Origin: a virus
Reading direction: 5' to 3' (one strand)
Length of the DNA: 64,000 bases
IMG/VR virus record: IMGVR_UViG_3300037452_000118
Location: 1-64,000 of that record
In this document: in pieces, positions 41,297-48,557 of the stretch
Position numbering within the stretch: position 1 is the first letter of the stretch
Layout of the letters: the number at the start of each line of letters is the position of its first letter
Position numbers and translations under genes: made by a program
The notes under the pieces: generated by a model
Told to the model about the DNA's origin: nothing
Databases searched by the model: none
The model's input: the letters and a program-made list of their open reading frames with translations, nothing else

Positions 41297-42094
41297 ATGC
41301 CGAGGCCGCCTAAACGCGACAAAGCCTTCAAGACTGAGGTTGAATTATGCGGTGCATTTTTGGCCGCTGTTGATAATACTCAATGGACCGCATTCGCGGA
41401 AACGGCGAATTGGGACATACTTTTAGTCCGCAAGATCGACGGCTTCCAGATCGGCATCCAGGCGAAGCTGAAGCTCAACGTCGACGTTGTAAACCAGGTG
41501 ATCGAGGGCGACGATGGCTGGTTCAACACCGCCCACGCCCACCCCGACTGCTGCGCGATCCTCGTCCCCGAGGGCGACGACGGCAAGCTCGGGAAAGTGT
41601 GCGACTGCCTCGGCATCACGGTGATCAGGATGCGGTCGGCGAGCGCGGAGGGCTGGCGCGAGAGCGACTTCAAGCACAACGCCCGCTTCACGCCTGACCT
41701 GCCGCAGCCGGGGAAGTCTTGGAGTCAGGAAGCCTGGCACGACCTCGCCACGGTGAAGCGGCACAAGCTGCCGGAATACGTGCCGGACGTCGCGGCCGGC
41801 GCGCCCTCCCCGCTCCAGCTCACCGACTGGAAGATCAAGGCGATCAAGCTCGCCGTCACGCTGGAAATGAGAAAGCATCTCACCCGCCGCGACTTCGCCC
41901 ACCACGGCGTCGACCACCGCCGCTGGGTAACGCAGGGCTGGCTGAAGGTAGTCGACGGCCGCTACGTCAAGGACGCCTTCCCGAACTTCAAGAAAATGCA
42001 CCCGGTCAATTACAAGCAAATCAAAAAGGACGCGCCGAAATGGCTGCCGAAGACTCTGCTGGAGCCGGTGGCAACCCAGGCGGCGATGCTGTGA
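41297..42094 (+). CDS. Putative PD-(D/E)XK-like nuclease protein
   Basis: 265 residues. Near the N-terminus VELCGAFLAAVDN, NWDILLVR and FQIGIQAKLKLNVDVVNQVI follow the order E, D, Q-x-K of a PD-(D/E)XK nuclease core with Gln in place of the usual second acid. Two Cys pairs follow (HPDCCAIL, KVCDCLG). The C-terminal half (about 170-260) is helical and basic. A DNA-cleaving role is inferred from the motif alone. The end overlaps the radical SAM gene by GTGA, a strong coupling signal. Confidence 0.55.
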   Translation: MPRPPKRDKAFKTEVELCGAFLAAVDNTQWTAFAETANWDILLVRKIDGFQIGIQAKLKLNVDVVNQVIEGDDGWFNTAHAHPDCCAILVPEGDDGKLGKVCDCLGITVIRMRSASAEGWRESDFKHNARFTPDLPQPGKSWSQEAWHDLATVKRHKLPEYVPDVAAGAPSPLQLTDWKIKAIKLAVTLEMRKHLTRRDFAHHGVDHRRWVTQGWLKVVDGRYVKDAFPNFKKMHPVNYKQIKKDAPKWLPKTLLEPVATQAAML

Positions 42095-42930
42095 GCCTGA
42101 TCCGGGTTTTCCCCAGGCGCACGCGGGCGACGCCCGACGATGCCCTCGCGCGCTTCGGGCCGCCCGACCTCCTCGATGAGGCCGACGAGGTGCACGTCTC
42201 GGTCACCTTTACCTACGACAAGGCCAAGGCGGAGCAGCTCGCGGAGCAATGGCGCCACGTCGCGCCGGTCAAGATCGGCGGCGTGGCCTACGGCGACACC
42301 AGCCTGGAGTTCATCCCCGGCCGCTATCTGAGGCCCGGCTACACGATCACCTCGCGCGGCTGCCCGCGCCGCTGCTGGTTCTGCAGCGTCCCAAAGAAGT
42401 GGCCGACCGTGAACCTGCTTCCGATCTACGACGGCTGGAACGTCCTCGACGACAACCTGCTGGCCTGCGACCGCGGCCACTTCGAGAGCGTCATCGCCAT
42501 GCTCCGGCGCCAGAAACTGCCGGAGAACGGCCGCGTCGAGTTCAGCGGCGGGCTCGAGGCGCTGTCGCTGCAGGACTGGCACGTCGACATGCTGGCCAGC
42601 CTGAAGCCGCGCCCGAACTGCTTCTTCGCCTACGACCCCGGCGACGCCTTCGAGACGCTGGAGAGCGCCGCGCGCCGGATGCTCGCCGCTGGCTTCACGG
42701 CGGCGTCGCACCGGCTGCGGACCTTCGTCCTCGTCGGCTATCCCAAGGACACGCTGGCGCTCGCCGAGGCGAGGCTGCGGCAGATGACTTCCATCGGCTT
42801 TACCCCGTTCGCGATGCTGTGGAGGCCGGAGACGCCATCGCAGCAGAGATATGCGCCCGGACCGGAGTGGAAGCGGTTCCAAAAAATGTGGGCGCGACCG
42901 GCTATCATTCACGCCCAGGCGGCGGCATAG
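42091..42930 (+). CDS. Radical SAM enzyme, phage type
   Basis: 279 residues from GTG 42091. The motif CPRRCWFC (Cys91, 95, 98) is preceded by YTITSRG and followed by a central VEFSGGLEALSLQDW and a late LVGYPKDTLALAEA. It lacks a B12 domain and a SPASM tail. This compact type is frequent in phage genomes next to nuclease-like genes, with unknown substrate. It differs from the three larger radical SAM proteins upstream. The preceding gene overlaps its start, suggesting a two-gene unit. Confidence 0.8.
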   Translation: MSLIRVFPRRTRATPDDALARFGPPDLLDEADEVHVSVTFTYDKAKAEQLAEQWRHVAPVKIGGVAYGDTSLEFIPGRYLRPGYTITSRGCPRRCWFCSVPKKWPTVNLLPIYDGWNVLDDNLLACDRGHFESVIAMLRRQKLPENGRVEFSGGLEALSLQDWHVDMLASLKPRPNCFFAYDPGDAFETLESAARRMLAAGFTAASHRLRTFVLVGYPKDTLALAEARLRQMTSIGFTPFAMLWRPETPSQQRYAPGPEWKRFQKMWARPAIIHAQAAA

Positions 42931-42960
42931 TGGGCGAATCCAGTTTTCAAGAGAGCGCCG

Positions 42961-43236
42961 ATGAGCAACCGCAAGGGCCGATGCTTCCGATCACAGCGCC
43001 GCCTGAAGAGGCGCAAGGCGCGGCAGGACAAGGTTCAGCGGCGCATCGATCTTATGGCGCTCGCCGTCGAGGTCGGGGCGGTGCTGTCGCTGGTGGAGGC
43101 GATGAGGTTCTCCAATGAAAGCCTCACCGCGATGACTCGAGGGCGGCGGTCGCGCCTCCGGGATTTTTACCCGCCGCTCAACGTGACCGCCGCCATGATG
43201 AAGGCACGGCAAGCAGGAATAGGATTGCGGATATGA
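42961..43236 (+). CDS. Small basic hypothetical protein
   Basis: 91 residues, extremely basic at the N-terminus (MSNRKGRCFRSQRRLKRRK), then a helical core ALAVEVGAVLSLVEAMRF. It overlaps the next start by ATGA. Probably nucleic-acid binding; function unknown. Confidence 0.45.
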   Translation: MSNRKGRCFRSQRRLKRRKARQDKVQRRIDLMALAVEVGAVLSLVEAMRFSNESLTAMTRGRRSRLRDFYPPLNVTAAMMKARQAGIGLRI

Positions 43237-43478
43237 CCAACGAGCAGCACGCTTGGCTTCAGGCTCACCCCGACTACACGATGATCGGCCAGGTCGGCGG
43301 CGGCATGCGCTACGTCAGGCGCGGCACGCTGAGGAAGGACGGCACCTTCGTCCCGGTCACCCGGTCCGCCCCGCTGGTCGACACCCGCGACGGCGGCTTC
43401 GGGGTCGGCGTCAAGGAGGTCGGCAGGATGGGCGCCGATCCCCGCACCGACTTCGGCCCGCGGTCGGCGGGGCGCTGA
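43233..43478 (+). CDS. Small hypothetical protein
   Basis: 81 residues, MTNEQHAWLQAHPDYTMIGQ then VGGGMRYVRRGTLRKDGTFV. This opening (ExxxWLxxHPxYxxIG) is one I recall from small phage proteins without function. Overlaps the previous gene by ATGA. Confidence 0.55.
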   Translation: MTNEQHAWLQAHPDYTMIGQVGGGMRYVRRGTLRKDGTFVPVTRSAPLVDTRDGGFGVGVKEVGRMGADPRTDFGPRSAGR

Positions 43479-43480
43479 AC

Positions 43481-43729
43481 GTGGGATTGCTCGTGCGCTG
43501 CACGGACGAGGCGGCGCCCTTCCCGCGCCCGGTAATCCTCGAGCTGGCCTGCGACGGCGCCGCGCACGGCATGTTCCCCGACCATCAAACCTTCGCCGAT
43601 CCTGACGGCTTCATCGCGCAGCACTCCGCCGCGATCGCGTCGGGATGGACCGAGCGCCAAGGCCCGCAGGGCAGGACATGGATCGGCCGCTGCTGCACCG
43701 GAAAAGGAGCGCGCGATGTTCCGGTTTGA
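43481..43729 (+). CDS. Small Cys/His hypothetical protein
   Basis: 82 residues from GTG 43481. Cysteines occur in VRCTDEA, ELACDG and GRCCTGKG, with His in HGMFPDHQTF and AQHSAAI, suggesting a metal site. A small gene of this form is common in phages. It overlaps the next gene by 14 bases. Confidence 0.5.
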   Translation: MGLLVRCTDEAAPFPRPVILELACDGAAHGMFPDHQTFADPDGFIAQHSAAIASGWTERQGPQGRTWIGRCCTGKGARDVPV

Positions 43730-44162
43730 ATGGCCGCCGCAGTTGCTCTATCGTCTCCGGCGCCACCACCGTCGAGTCGCGATCGTCGTCGACGGCCGCA
43801 TCCACGAGCTCAACCCCCACCGGAGGACGCACCTCATGCTCCCAGTCACCGCCGGCCACGCCGTCGCCCTCGCCATCGCCTACCTCGACGCCAACGGCCA
43901 CAAGATGCTGACGCAGCCGACCCCGGACGGCCCGCCGTCCTGGACAGACGCCCCGAGCGCCCCCGGCATCGACACGCTGACCGTCGCCCCCGACGGGTCG
44001 AGCGCCATCCTGGCCACCAACCCCGCCGACGCCGACGGCTCCGACACCGTCGGCCTGTCCGTAACCGTCGGCGGCAAGACGTTCTCCGCGACGCTCGCCG
44101 TCGCGATCTCCGCCGCACCACAAGTCTTGAGCAGCGTGGAAATCGTCGGCACCGTCCAATAA
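43716..44162 (+). CDS. Ig-like-fold (BIG2-type) small phage protein
   Basis: 148 residues. After a basic N-terminus (RLRRHHRRVAIVVDG) the second half reads PSAPGIDTLTVAPDGSSAILATNPADADGSDTVGLSVTVGG (quoted in parts), a repeating strand pattern like bacterial Ig-like domains. AAAAGGAG precedes ATG 43716. It is the last gene before a strong terminator, so it ends the accessory transcript. It may be a decoration or host-binding protein; this is inference. Confidence 0.55.
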   Translation: MFRFEWPPQLLYRLRRHHRRVAIVVDGRIHELNPHRRTHLMLPVTAGHAVALAIAYLDANGHKMLTQPTPDGPPSWTDAPSAPGIDTLTVAPDGSSAILATNPADADGSDTVGLSVTVGGKTFSATLAVAISAAPQVLSSVEIVGTVQ

Positions 44163-44242
44163 TCCCGTTGCAACGAATCGTCGCCCCGTGCGACAAACGT
44201 CGCCGGTGCGAGAGAACTCCTCGAAACCGTTGGAAGTCCCCG

Positions 44243-44277
44243 CCGCCGGCAGCACCCCCTGCCGGCGGTTTGCTTTT
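44243..44277 (+). terminator. Rho-independent terminator
   Basis: A perfect 10-bp stem CCGCCGGCAG/CTGCCGGCGG with a six-base loop is followed at once by TTTGCTTTT. It lies 80 bases after the Ig-like gene and before the packaging genes, so it separates the accessory and packaging transcripts. Confidence 0.9.
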
Positions 44278-44339
44278 GCGGATGGCATGCGGCTAAGATA
44301 GCCAATGCCGCAAAAAAATAGCCATTGGACCTGATCAAG

Positions 44340-44855
44340 ATGCCGCGCGGAGGGGCAAAGCCCGGCGAACGCCGCGGCGGTCGCAAGAAGAACTCGCTCA
44401 ACAAGGCGACGATCGCCAAGCTGCACGATGCCGCCATCGTCGAGAGGGTCGCCGCCGACATCGGCGCCGACAAGACCATGGTAGACGCCGCGCTCAAGAG
44501 GGCGCAGGCCCTGCAAGGCTTCCGCGCCAAGTACGAACTCATCGAGCTGGCGATGGTGATGAAAAACCACCTGCTCCATTTCCAGGAGGCGGCGATGGCG
44601 GCCGGACTCCCCGGCGCGAAGGGCTACAGCAAGGCGCTATGGGACGAGGTCAAGGAATGGGGCAAGTTCTACCTCGACCTCTGCGACACGGTCGCGGACT
44701 TCGGCCCCGACGCCCGCATCAAGACGATCGCGATGGTAATGGCAGCGCCGCCGGAGTCTCCGAAAGCGCAGCCTGAAAACATCCATCAGATCGAAGATGC
44801 CAACGCGGCCTCGCGCGTCTATCTGCGCGTCGTGAAGGGGGGCAAAGCCGCCTAA
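44340..44855 (+). CDS. Putative terminase small subunit
   Basis: 171 residues. It starts MPRGGAKPGERRGGRKKNSL, a Gly/Arg/Lys N-terminus (GAKPGERRGGRKxGxxN) typical of one class of phage small terminase or terminase-adjacent proteins. A helical body follows. It ends 25 bases before the large terminase gene, which supports the assignment. It would bind the packaging start site and regulate the large subunit. ATG 44340 is chosen over TTG 44325; neither has a strong ribosome site. Confidence 0.65.
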   Translation: MPRGGAKPGERRGGRKKNSLNKATIAKLHDAAIVERVAADIGADKTMVDAALKRAQALQGFRAKYELIELAMVMKNHLLHFQEAAMAAGLPGAKGYSKALWDEVKEWGKFYLDLCDTVADFGPDARIKTIAMVMAAPPESPKAQPENIHQIEDANAASRVYLRVVKGGKAA

Positions 44856-44879
44856 CGCTCCGGGCGCGCCGAGCGCGCG

Positions 44880-46577
44880 ATGATCACCGACCCCGACTCG
44901 ATCGATTGGAAGCATCCGGATTACTCCGCCATCTTCCGGGCGCGGCTCAAGGTGCTGGAGGCGATCCGCGCCGACCCTTCGGTGCTCCCCGCCTTGAAAG
45001 AGTATTACCGTGACAACCCCGCCGATTTCATCTCAGATTGGGGCTTGACCTACGAACCCCGCAACGCCGAGCGCAACCTGCCGACCTTTATCCCGTTCAT
45101 CCTTTTCCCGCGGCAGCGGGAGTGGGTAGACTGGGTAGTGGCGCATTGGCGGGCCGGAACGCCGGGACTGACGGAGAAGTCGCGCGATTGCGGCGTCTCC
45201 TGGCTGGCGATGGCCCTGTCTTGCACGCTCTGCCTTTTCCACGAAGGCATCGCCATCGGCGTCGGCAGCCGCAAGACAGAGTACGTTGACAAAATTGGCA
45301 CCTATAAGCCGCTTCTGCCGAAGGGCCGATTGTTCGTCGAGCACCTGCCGGAGGAGTTCCGCGGCGGTTGGGTGGACTGGCGCGACGCGCCGTTCATGCG
45401 GATCACGTTCCCGCAGACGCGGTCGATCATCGGCGGCGAGGGCGGCGACGACCTCGGCCGGGGAGATCGTACGTCGCTTTTCATAGTCGACGAGTTCGCA
45501 TATTTCGAAAGGCCGGAGCTGACGGAGATGTCGCTGTCGCAGACGACGAACTGCCGCATCGACGTTTCGTCCGTCGCTGGCATGAACAATAAGTTCGCCG
45601 AGAAACGGCATAGCGGTCGCGTCGACGTCTTCATTTTCGATTGGAAAGAAGATTTTCGGAAAGACCAGGAATGGTACGACAACCTCGGCAAGCCGGAATC
45701 TGAGGGCGGCAAGGGCCTCGATCCCGTCACCATCGCGCAGGAGGTCGACCGCGACTACTCCGCCTCGGTCGAGGGCATCGTCATCCCCGGGGCGTGGGTG
45801 CGCTCGGCGATCGACGCTCATCTCAAACTAAAGGTCGAGATCACCGGCCGGCGCGGCATGTCGCTCGACGTCGCCGACGAGGGCGCCGACAAGAACGCGG
45901 CGTGCCGGTCGCAGGGCATCCTCATTGAGGGCAGCGAGGAGTGGAGCGGCAAGGGCGCCGACATCTTCGACACCGTGCAGCGGGCCTTCAACATCTGCGA
46001 CCTCTACGGTATCCCTGACTTCGACTACGATTCCGACGGGCTAGGCGCTGGCGTCCGCGGCGATGCCCGGATCATCAACGAGACGCGCCGCGCGAACGGC
46101 GCAAAGCCGATCCCGGCGCTCGGCTTCCGCAGCTCCGAGGCCGTAGTCAACCCGGACGGCATCGTCGAGGGCACCATCGGACGCGACGACGACAAGGGGC
46201 GCCTCAACAAGGATTACTTCGCTAACCGAAAAGCGCAGGGCTGGTGGTCGCTGCGGCGGCGCTTCCAGAAGATCCACCGCTGGGTAGTCGACGGCGTCAA
46301 ATGTTCGCCAGACGAGATCGTCGCGATCAGCTCGAAGTGTCCCAACCATCTCAAGCTCGTCGCCGAACTCAGCCAGCCGACCTACGCCACGAACGGCGTC
46401 GGCAAGATCGTCATCAACAAGAAGCCGGGCGGCATGAAGAGCCCGAACATGGCCGACGCCTGCATGATCCGCTTCGCCCCGAAGGACCAGCAGCCCGCCG
46501 AGTACACCGCGGAGCTGACCCAGCTGATCCGGCAGTACGGCGCCCAGCGCCAGGCCCGCCGGAACCGCGGCCGTTGA
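44880..46577 (+). CDS. Terminase large subunit
   Basis: 565 residues. The ATPase part has an adenine-binding-like FPRQREWVDWVVA near 75, a Walker A-type TEKSRDCGVSWLAMAL near 97, and Walker B TSLFIVDEFAYFE near 200. Motif III is IDVSSVAGMNNK. The nuclease part has SLDVADEGADKNAACR near 325 and DFDYDSDGLGAGV near 380, the acidic cluster that cuts packaged DNA. It drives genome translocation into the prohead through the portal encoded downstream. ATG 44880 follows a 24-base gap after the small subunit gene. Confidence 0.92.
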   Translation: MITDPDSIDWKHPDYSAIFRARLKVLEAIRADPSVLPALKEYYRDNPADFISDWGLTYEPRNAERNLPTFIPFILFPRQREWVDWVVAHWRAGTPGLTEKSRDCGVSWLAMALSCTLCLFHEGIAIGVGSRKTEYVDKIGTYKPLLPKGRLFVEHLPEEFRGGWVDWRDAPFMRITFPQTRSIIGGEGGDDLGRGDRTSLFIVDEFAYFERPELTEMSLSQTTNCRIDVSSVAGMNNKFAEKRHSGRVDVFIFDWKEDFRKDQEWYDNLGKPESEGGKGLDPVTIAQEVDRDYSASVEGIVIPGAWVRSAIDAHLKLKVEITGRRGMSLDVADEGADKNAACRSQGILIEGSEEWSGKGADIFDTVQRAFNICDLYGIPDFDYDSDGLGAGVRGDARIINETRRANGAKPIPALGFRSSEAVVNPDGIVEGTIGRDDDKGRLNKDYFANRKAQGWWSLRRRFQKIHRWVVDGVKCSPDEIVAISSKCPNHLKLVAELSQPTYATNGVGKIVINKKPGGMKSPNMADACMIRFAPKDQQPAEYTAELTQLIRQYGAQRQARRNRGR

Positions 46578-46641
46578 CGCGCCCTTGGTTTCGGGACACG
46601 GTGCCGTGCTCGATTTTCAAAAAAATCAAGGGGCAAATCCG

Positions 46642-46914
46642 ATGAGCGTTCCGCGCCTTCTCCGCAACGCCCGCGACGGGCTGGGCAAGTACAGCGTCTT
46701 CGACAACCGCAAGCAGAAGCCGGTGCTGCAGGACGGCCCCGGCGAGGCGAACGAGCACTTCGTCCTGATGCTCAAGGACAAATACTCGCGCGCCGCGCTG
46801 ATGGCCTACGCCGACGCGGCCGCTGCCGACGGCGAGCTGGAGTATGCCAGGGACGTGACCGATCTGGCGAACCGCGCCGGGCCGCTGCACCCGAACTGCA
46901 AGGCGCCGGACTGA
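46642..46914 (+). CDS. Small conserved phage protein next to terminase
   Basis: 90 residues: GKYSVFDNRKQKPVLQDG, EHFVLMLKDKYSRAALMAYA, then EYARDVTDLANRAGPLHPNC. I recall this as a frequent phage family near packaging or structural genes, without known role. AGGGG precedes ATG 46642. Its stop overlaps the next start (TGATG). Confidence 0.6.
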   Translation: MSVPRLLRNARDGLGKYSVFDNRKQKPVLQDGPGEANEHFVLMLKDKYSRAALMAYADAAAADGELEYARDVTDLANRAGPLHPNCKAPD

Positions 46915-47045
46915 TGCGCACCGATCCCTACAAGGTCGCCGACCGGCTGACGGCGGTCTACGTCTTCGCCGGCGTCGGGATTGGCCTCGCCATCCTCGGC
47001 GGATGGGGCTACGTCGTCGTCCATTTCGCGCGCAAGTTCTGGTGA
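46914..47045 (+). CDS. Small single-membrane-segment protein
   Basis: 43 residues, MRTDPYKVADRLTAVYVFAG then VGIGLAILGGWGYVVVHFAR. One clear hydrophobic helix with basic flanks. ATG overlaps the preceding stop by one base. It could be a small membrane accessory such as a holin-like peptide, but nothing specific supports that. Confidence 0.5.
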   Translation: MRTDPYKVADRLTAVYVFAGVGIGLAILGGWGYVVVHFARKFW

Positions 47046-47054
47046 GAAACACGC

Positions 47055-47273
47055 ATGAGCGCCGACAAGCACAAGAAGAAGCAGCGGGCTTTCGAGATGC
47101 TCCGCGATCACAGGCGATGGGTGCGCCACGACGGTCCGATGTCCTTCCATTTCAGCGGAACGCCATCGGCCGCGATGCGATGGCTCGTCGAGAAAGGTCA
47201 CGCCGTCATTACCAGACGGGCTCGGCATCCGGCAGGCTTGGCGGGACGCAACGTGTTCACAGAGCTAAGTTGA
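47055..47273 (+). CDS. Small hypothetical protein
   Basis: 72 residues, Lys/Arg-rich N-terminus (MSADKHKKKQRAFEMLRDHR), then SAAMRWLVEKGHAVITRR, resembling a small helix-turn-helix or wing. It ends one base before the next start. Function unknown. Confidence 0.45.
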   Translation: MSADKHKKKQRAFEMLRDHRRWVRHDGPMSFHFSGTPSAAMRWLVEKGHAVITRRARHPAGLAGRNVFTELS

Positions 47274-47735
47274 ATGAACGAGATCCCGCGCCGATCCTTC
47301 CTCGCCCTGCTCGGCGCCGCCGTGGTCGCGGCGAAGCTGCCGCCGGAGCCTTTGCTGGCGACGCCGCTTCAGGCGTTCACCCCGGAGGAGATCAAGAGCG
47401 ATCCGGTCACCATCGTGCGGCGCTGGTACGTCACCCGCGTTGAGATATGTGACGGATGGGGAGGAGAGCGTTCCCGCGTGCGCCTCGTCGAGACTTTTTT
47501 CCCAGAAGACGATGCCGCCAAGTTCCCGCAGGCGCAGATTGATTACGGGGACATCATCGCCTGCTCGGTGGAGAGGCCGGTCGAGACCTACATGACGCAG
47601 GAGATGGGCCCGATCCATTTTCCGCTGCCGGCGACCGCAGAGGTCGAGATAAGTACCGGCAAAGCGATGGACCTGCAGCGGAAGATGATGGGCGGCCTCG
47701 ACCTCGTCGAGTTCGTCGGCGACGCTCCGCTTTGA
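47274..47735 (+). CDS. Hypothetical protein with Tat-like signal
   Basis: 153 residues. MNEIPRRSFLALLGAAVVAA is a clear twin-arginine signal (RRSFL plus hydrophobic core), followed by a likely cleavage region near residue 30. The mature part is mostly beta strand (VTIVRRWYVTRVEICDGWGG, AEVEISTGKAMDLQ). Export through the host Tat pathway is inferred. The cargo role is unknown. A signal of this kind is unusual beside packaging genes. Confidence 0.55.
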   Translation: MNEIPRRSFLALLGAAVVAAKLPPEPLLATPLQAFTPEEIKSDPVTIVRRWYVTRVEICDGWGGERSRVRLVETFFPEDDAAKFPQAQIDYGDIIACSVERPVETYMTQEMGPIHFPLPATAEVEISTGKAMDLQRKMMGGLDLVEFVGDAPL

Positions 47736-47780
47736 TCCCAAAGGAGTTTCATGTGAAACAGTCGCTTGCAGGACGTTAGT

Positions 47781-47993
47781 ATGGACAAGGCCGCACTGCC
47801 TGAAATGAGAGAAGGTCGCCCCGATGATTGGGTGGCCTCATGTGGCGTCTGTGACGAACCGTTCGCTATGCGAAACGCGGACGCCCCAGAAGGCAATCCT
47901 TATCCGCATGGGTGCTTTTGCCCAGACTGCCAAGCTCGGAAATTGATTGCGCCGGGGGTGCTGCACTGGCATCGCCGCGCGGAAAACGACTAA
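47781..47993 (+). CDS. Small zinc-ribbon protein
   Basis: 70 residues. SCGVCDEPF near 21 and FCPDCQARKL near 47 form a probable zinc ribbon around a PYPHG segment. ATG 47781 has AGGA about eight bases upstream; TTG 47766 is an alternative. AT-richer than neighbours. Function unknown. Confidence 0.55.
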   Translation: MDKAALPEMREGRPDDWVASCGVCDEPFAMRNADAPEGNPYPHGCFCPDCQARKLIAPGVLHWHRRAEND

Positions 47994-48077
47994 CCGCCGA
48001 CAATCGCGCGCCGCGTGACACCTGCTTGATTCCCGGCCATACTGCGAGTCGCCTTTTCAAATCGGGGGACTAGCCTG

Positions 48078-48557
48078 ATGGCTGACCAACGGCGCGAGCG
48101 CGACAAGTCCGGCGCCGCCGCGGCGTTCGGCGTCGCGATCCTCCTCCTGCTGGCGGTCATGCTGGCTTGGTGCGGGCATCGCGTCCCGGCGGCGCTCCCG
48201 CCGGCCGCAGAGCCGCCGATCGTTGCGCCGACCCCTCCGGTTGTTGCGCCGGAACCCCCTCCCGTTGCATCGGAGCCGCCGGCCGTCGCGCAACCGGGCG
48301 AAGCGCCCCAGATGGCGCCGCAGGAAGAGCCGAAACCACCGGAACCGGCCGTTCCAGCTATGCCCCTGCCGCCAGATAGGGCCGTGGCGCCGCCGACCCC
48401 GCCAGACGCGGCGCCGCCGGCGCGGGCCACGCCAGCGGGCCCGGCGCCCGGTCGCGCCCCCGCCCCCCGCAGGCACCGGGCGCCCCGTCCCCGCGGCGAC
48501 CGCGGCTGCAGCCAAGCCTACCTGTCGATCTCCTGCCCGCAGAAGGAACGCCAATGA
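48078..48557 (+). CDS. Membrane-anchored Pro-rich protein
   Basis: 159 residues. One membrane segment (AAAFGVAILLLLAVMLAWCG, about 13-32) is followed by about 100 residues of Pro/Ala/Glu-rich, TonB-like sequence and a short C-terminal CSQAYLSISCPQK. The layout suggests an anchor in the inner membrane with an extended periplasmic spacer, as in TonB-like or spanin-like proteins. No lysis partner is seen nearby. It overlaps the portal polyprotein start by ATGA. Confidence 0.5.
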   Translation: MADQRRERDKSGAAAAFGVAILLLLAVMLAWCGHRVPAALPPAAEPPIVAPTPPVVAPEPPPVASEPPAVAQPGEAPQMAPQEEPKPPEPAVPAMPLPPDRAVAPPTPPDAAPPARATPAGPAPGRAPAPRRHRAPRPRGDRGCSQAYLSISCPQKERQ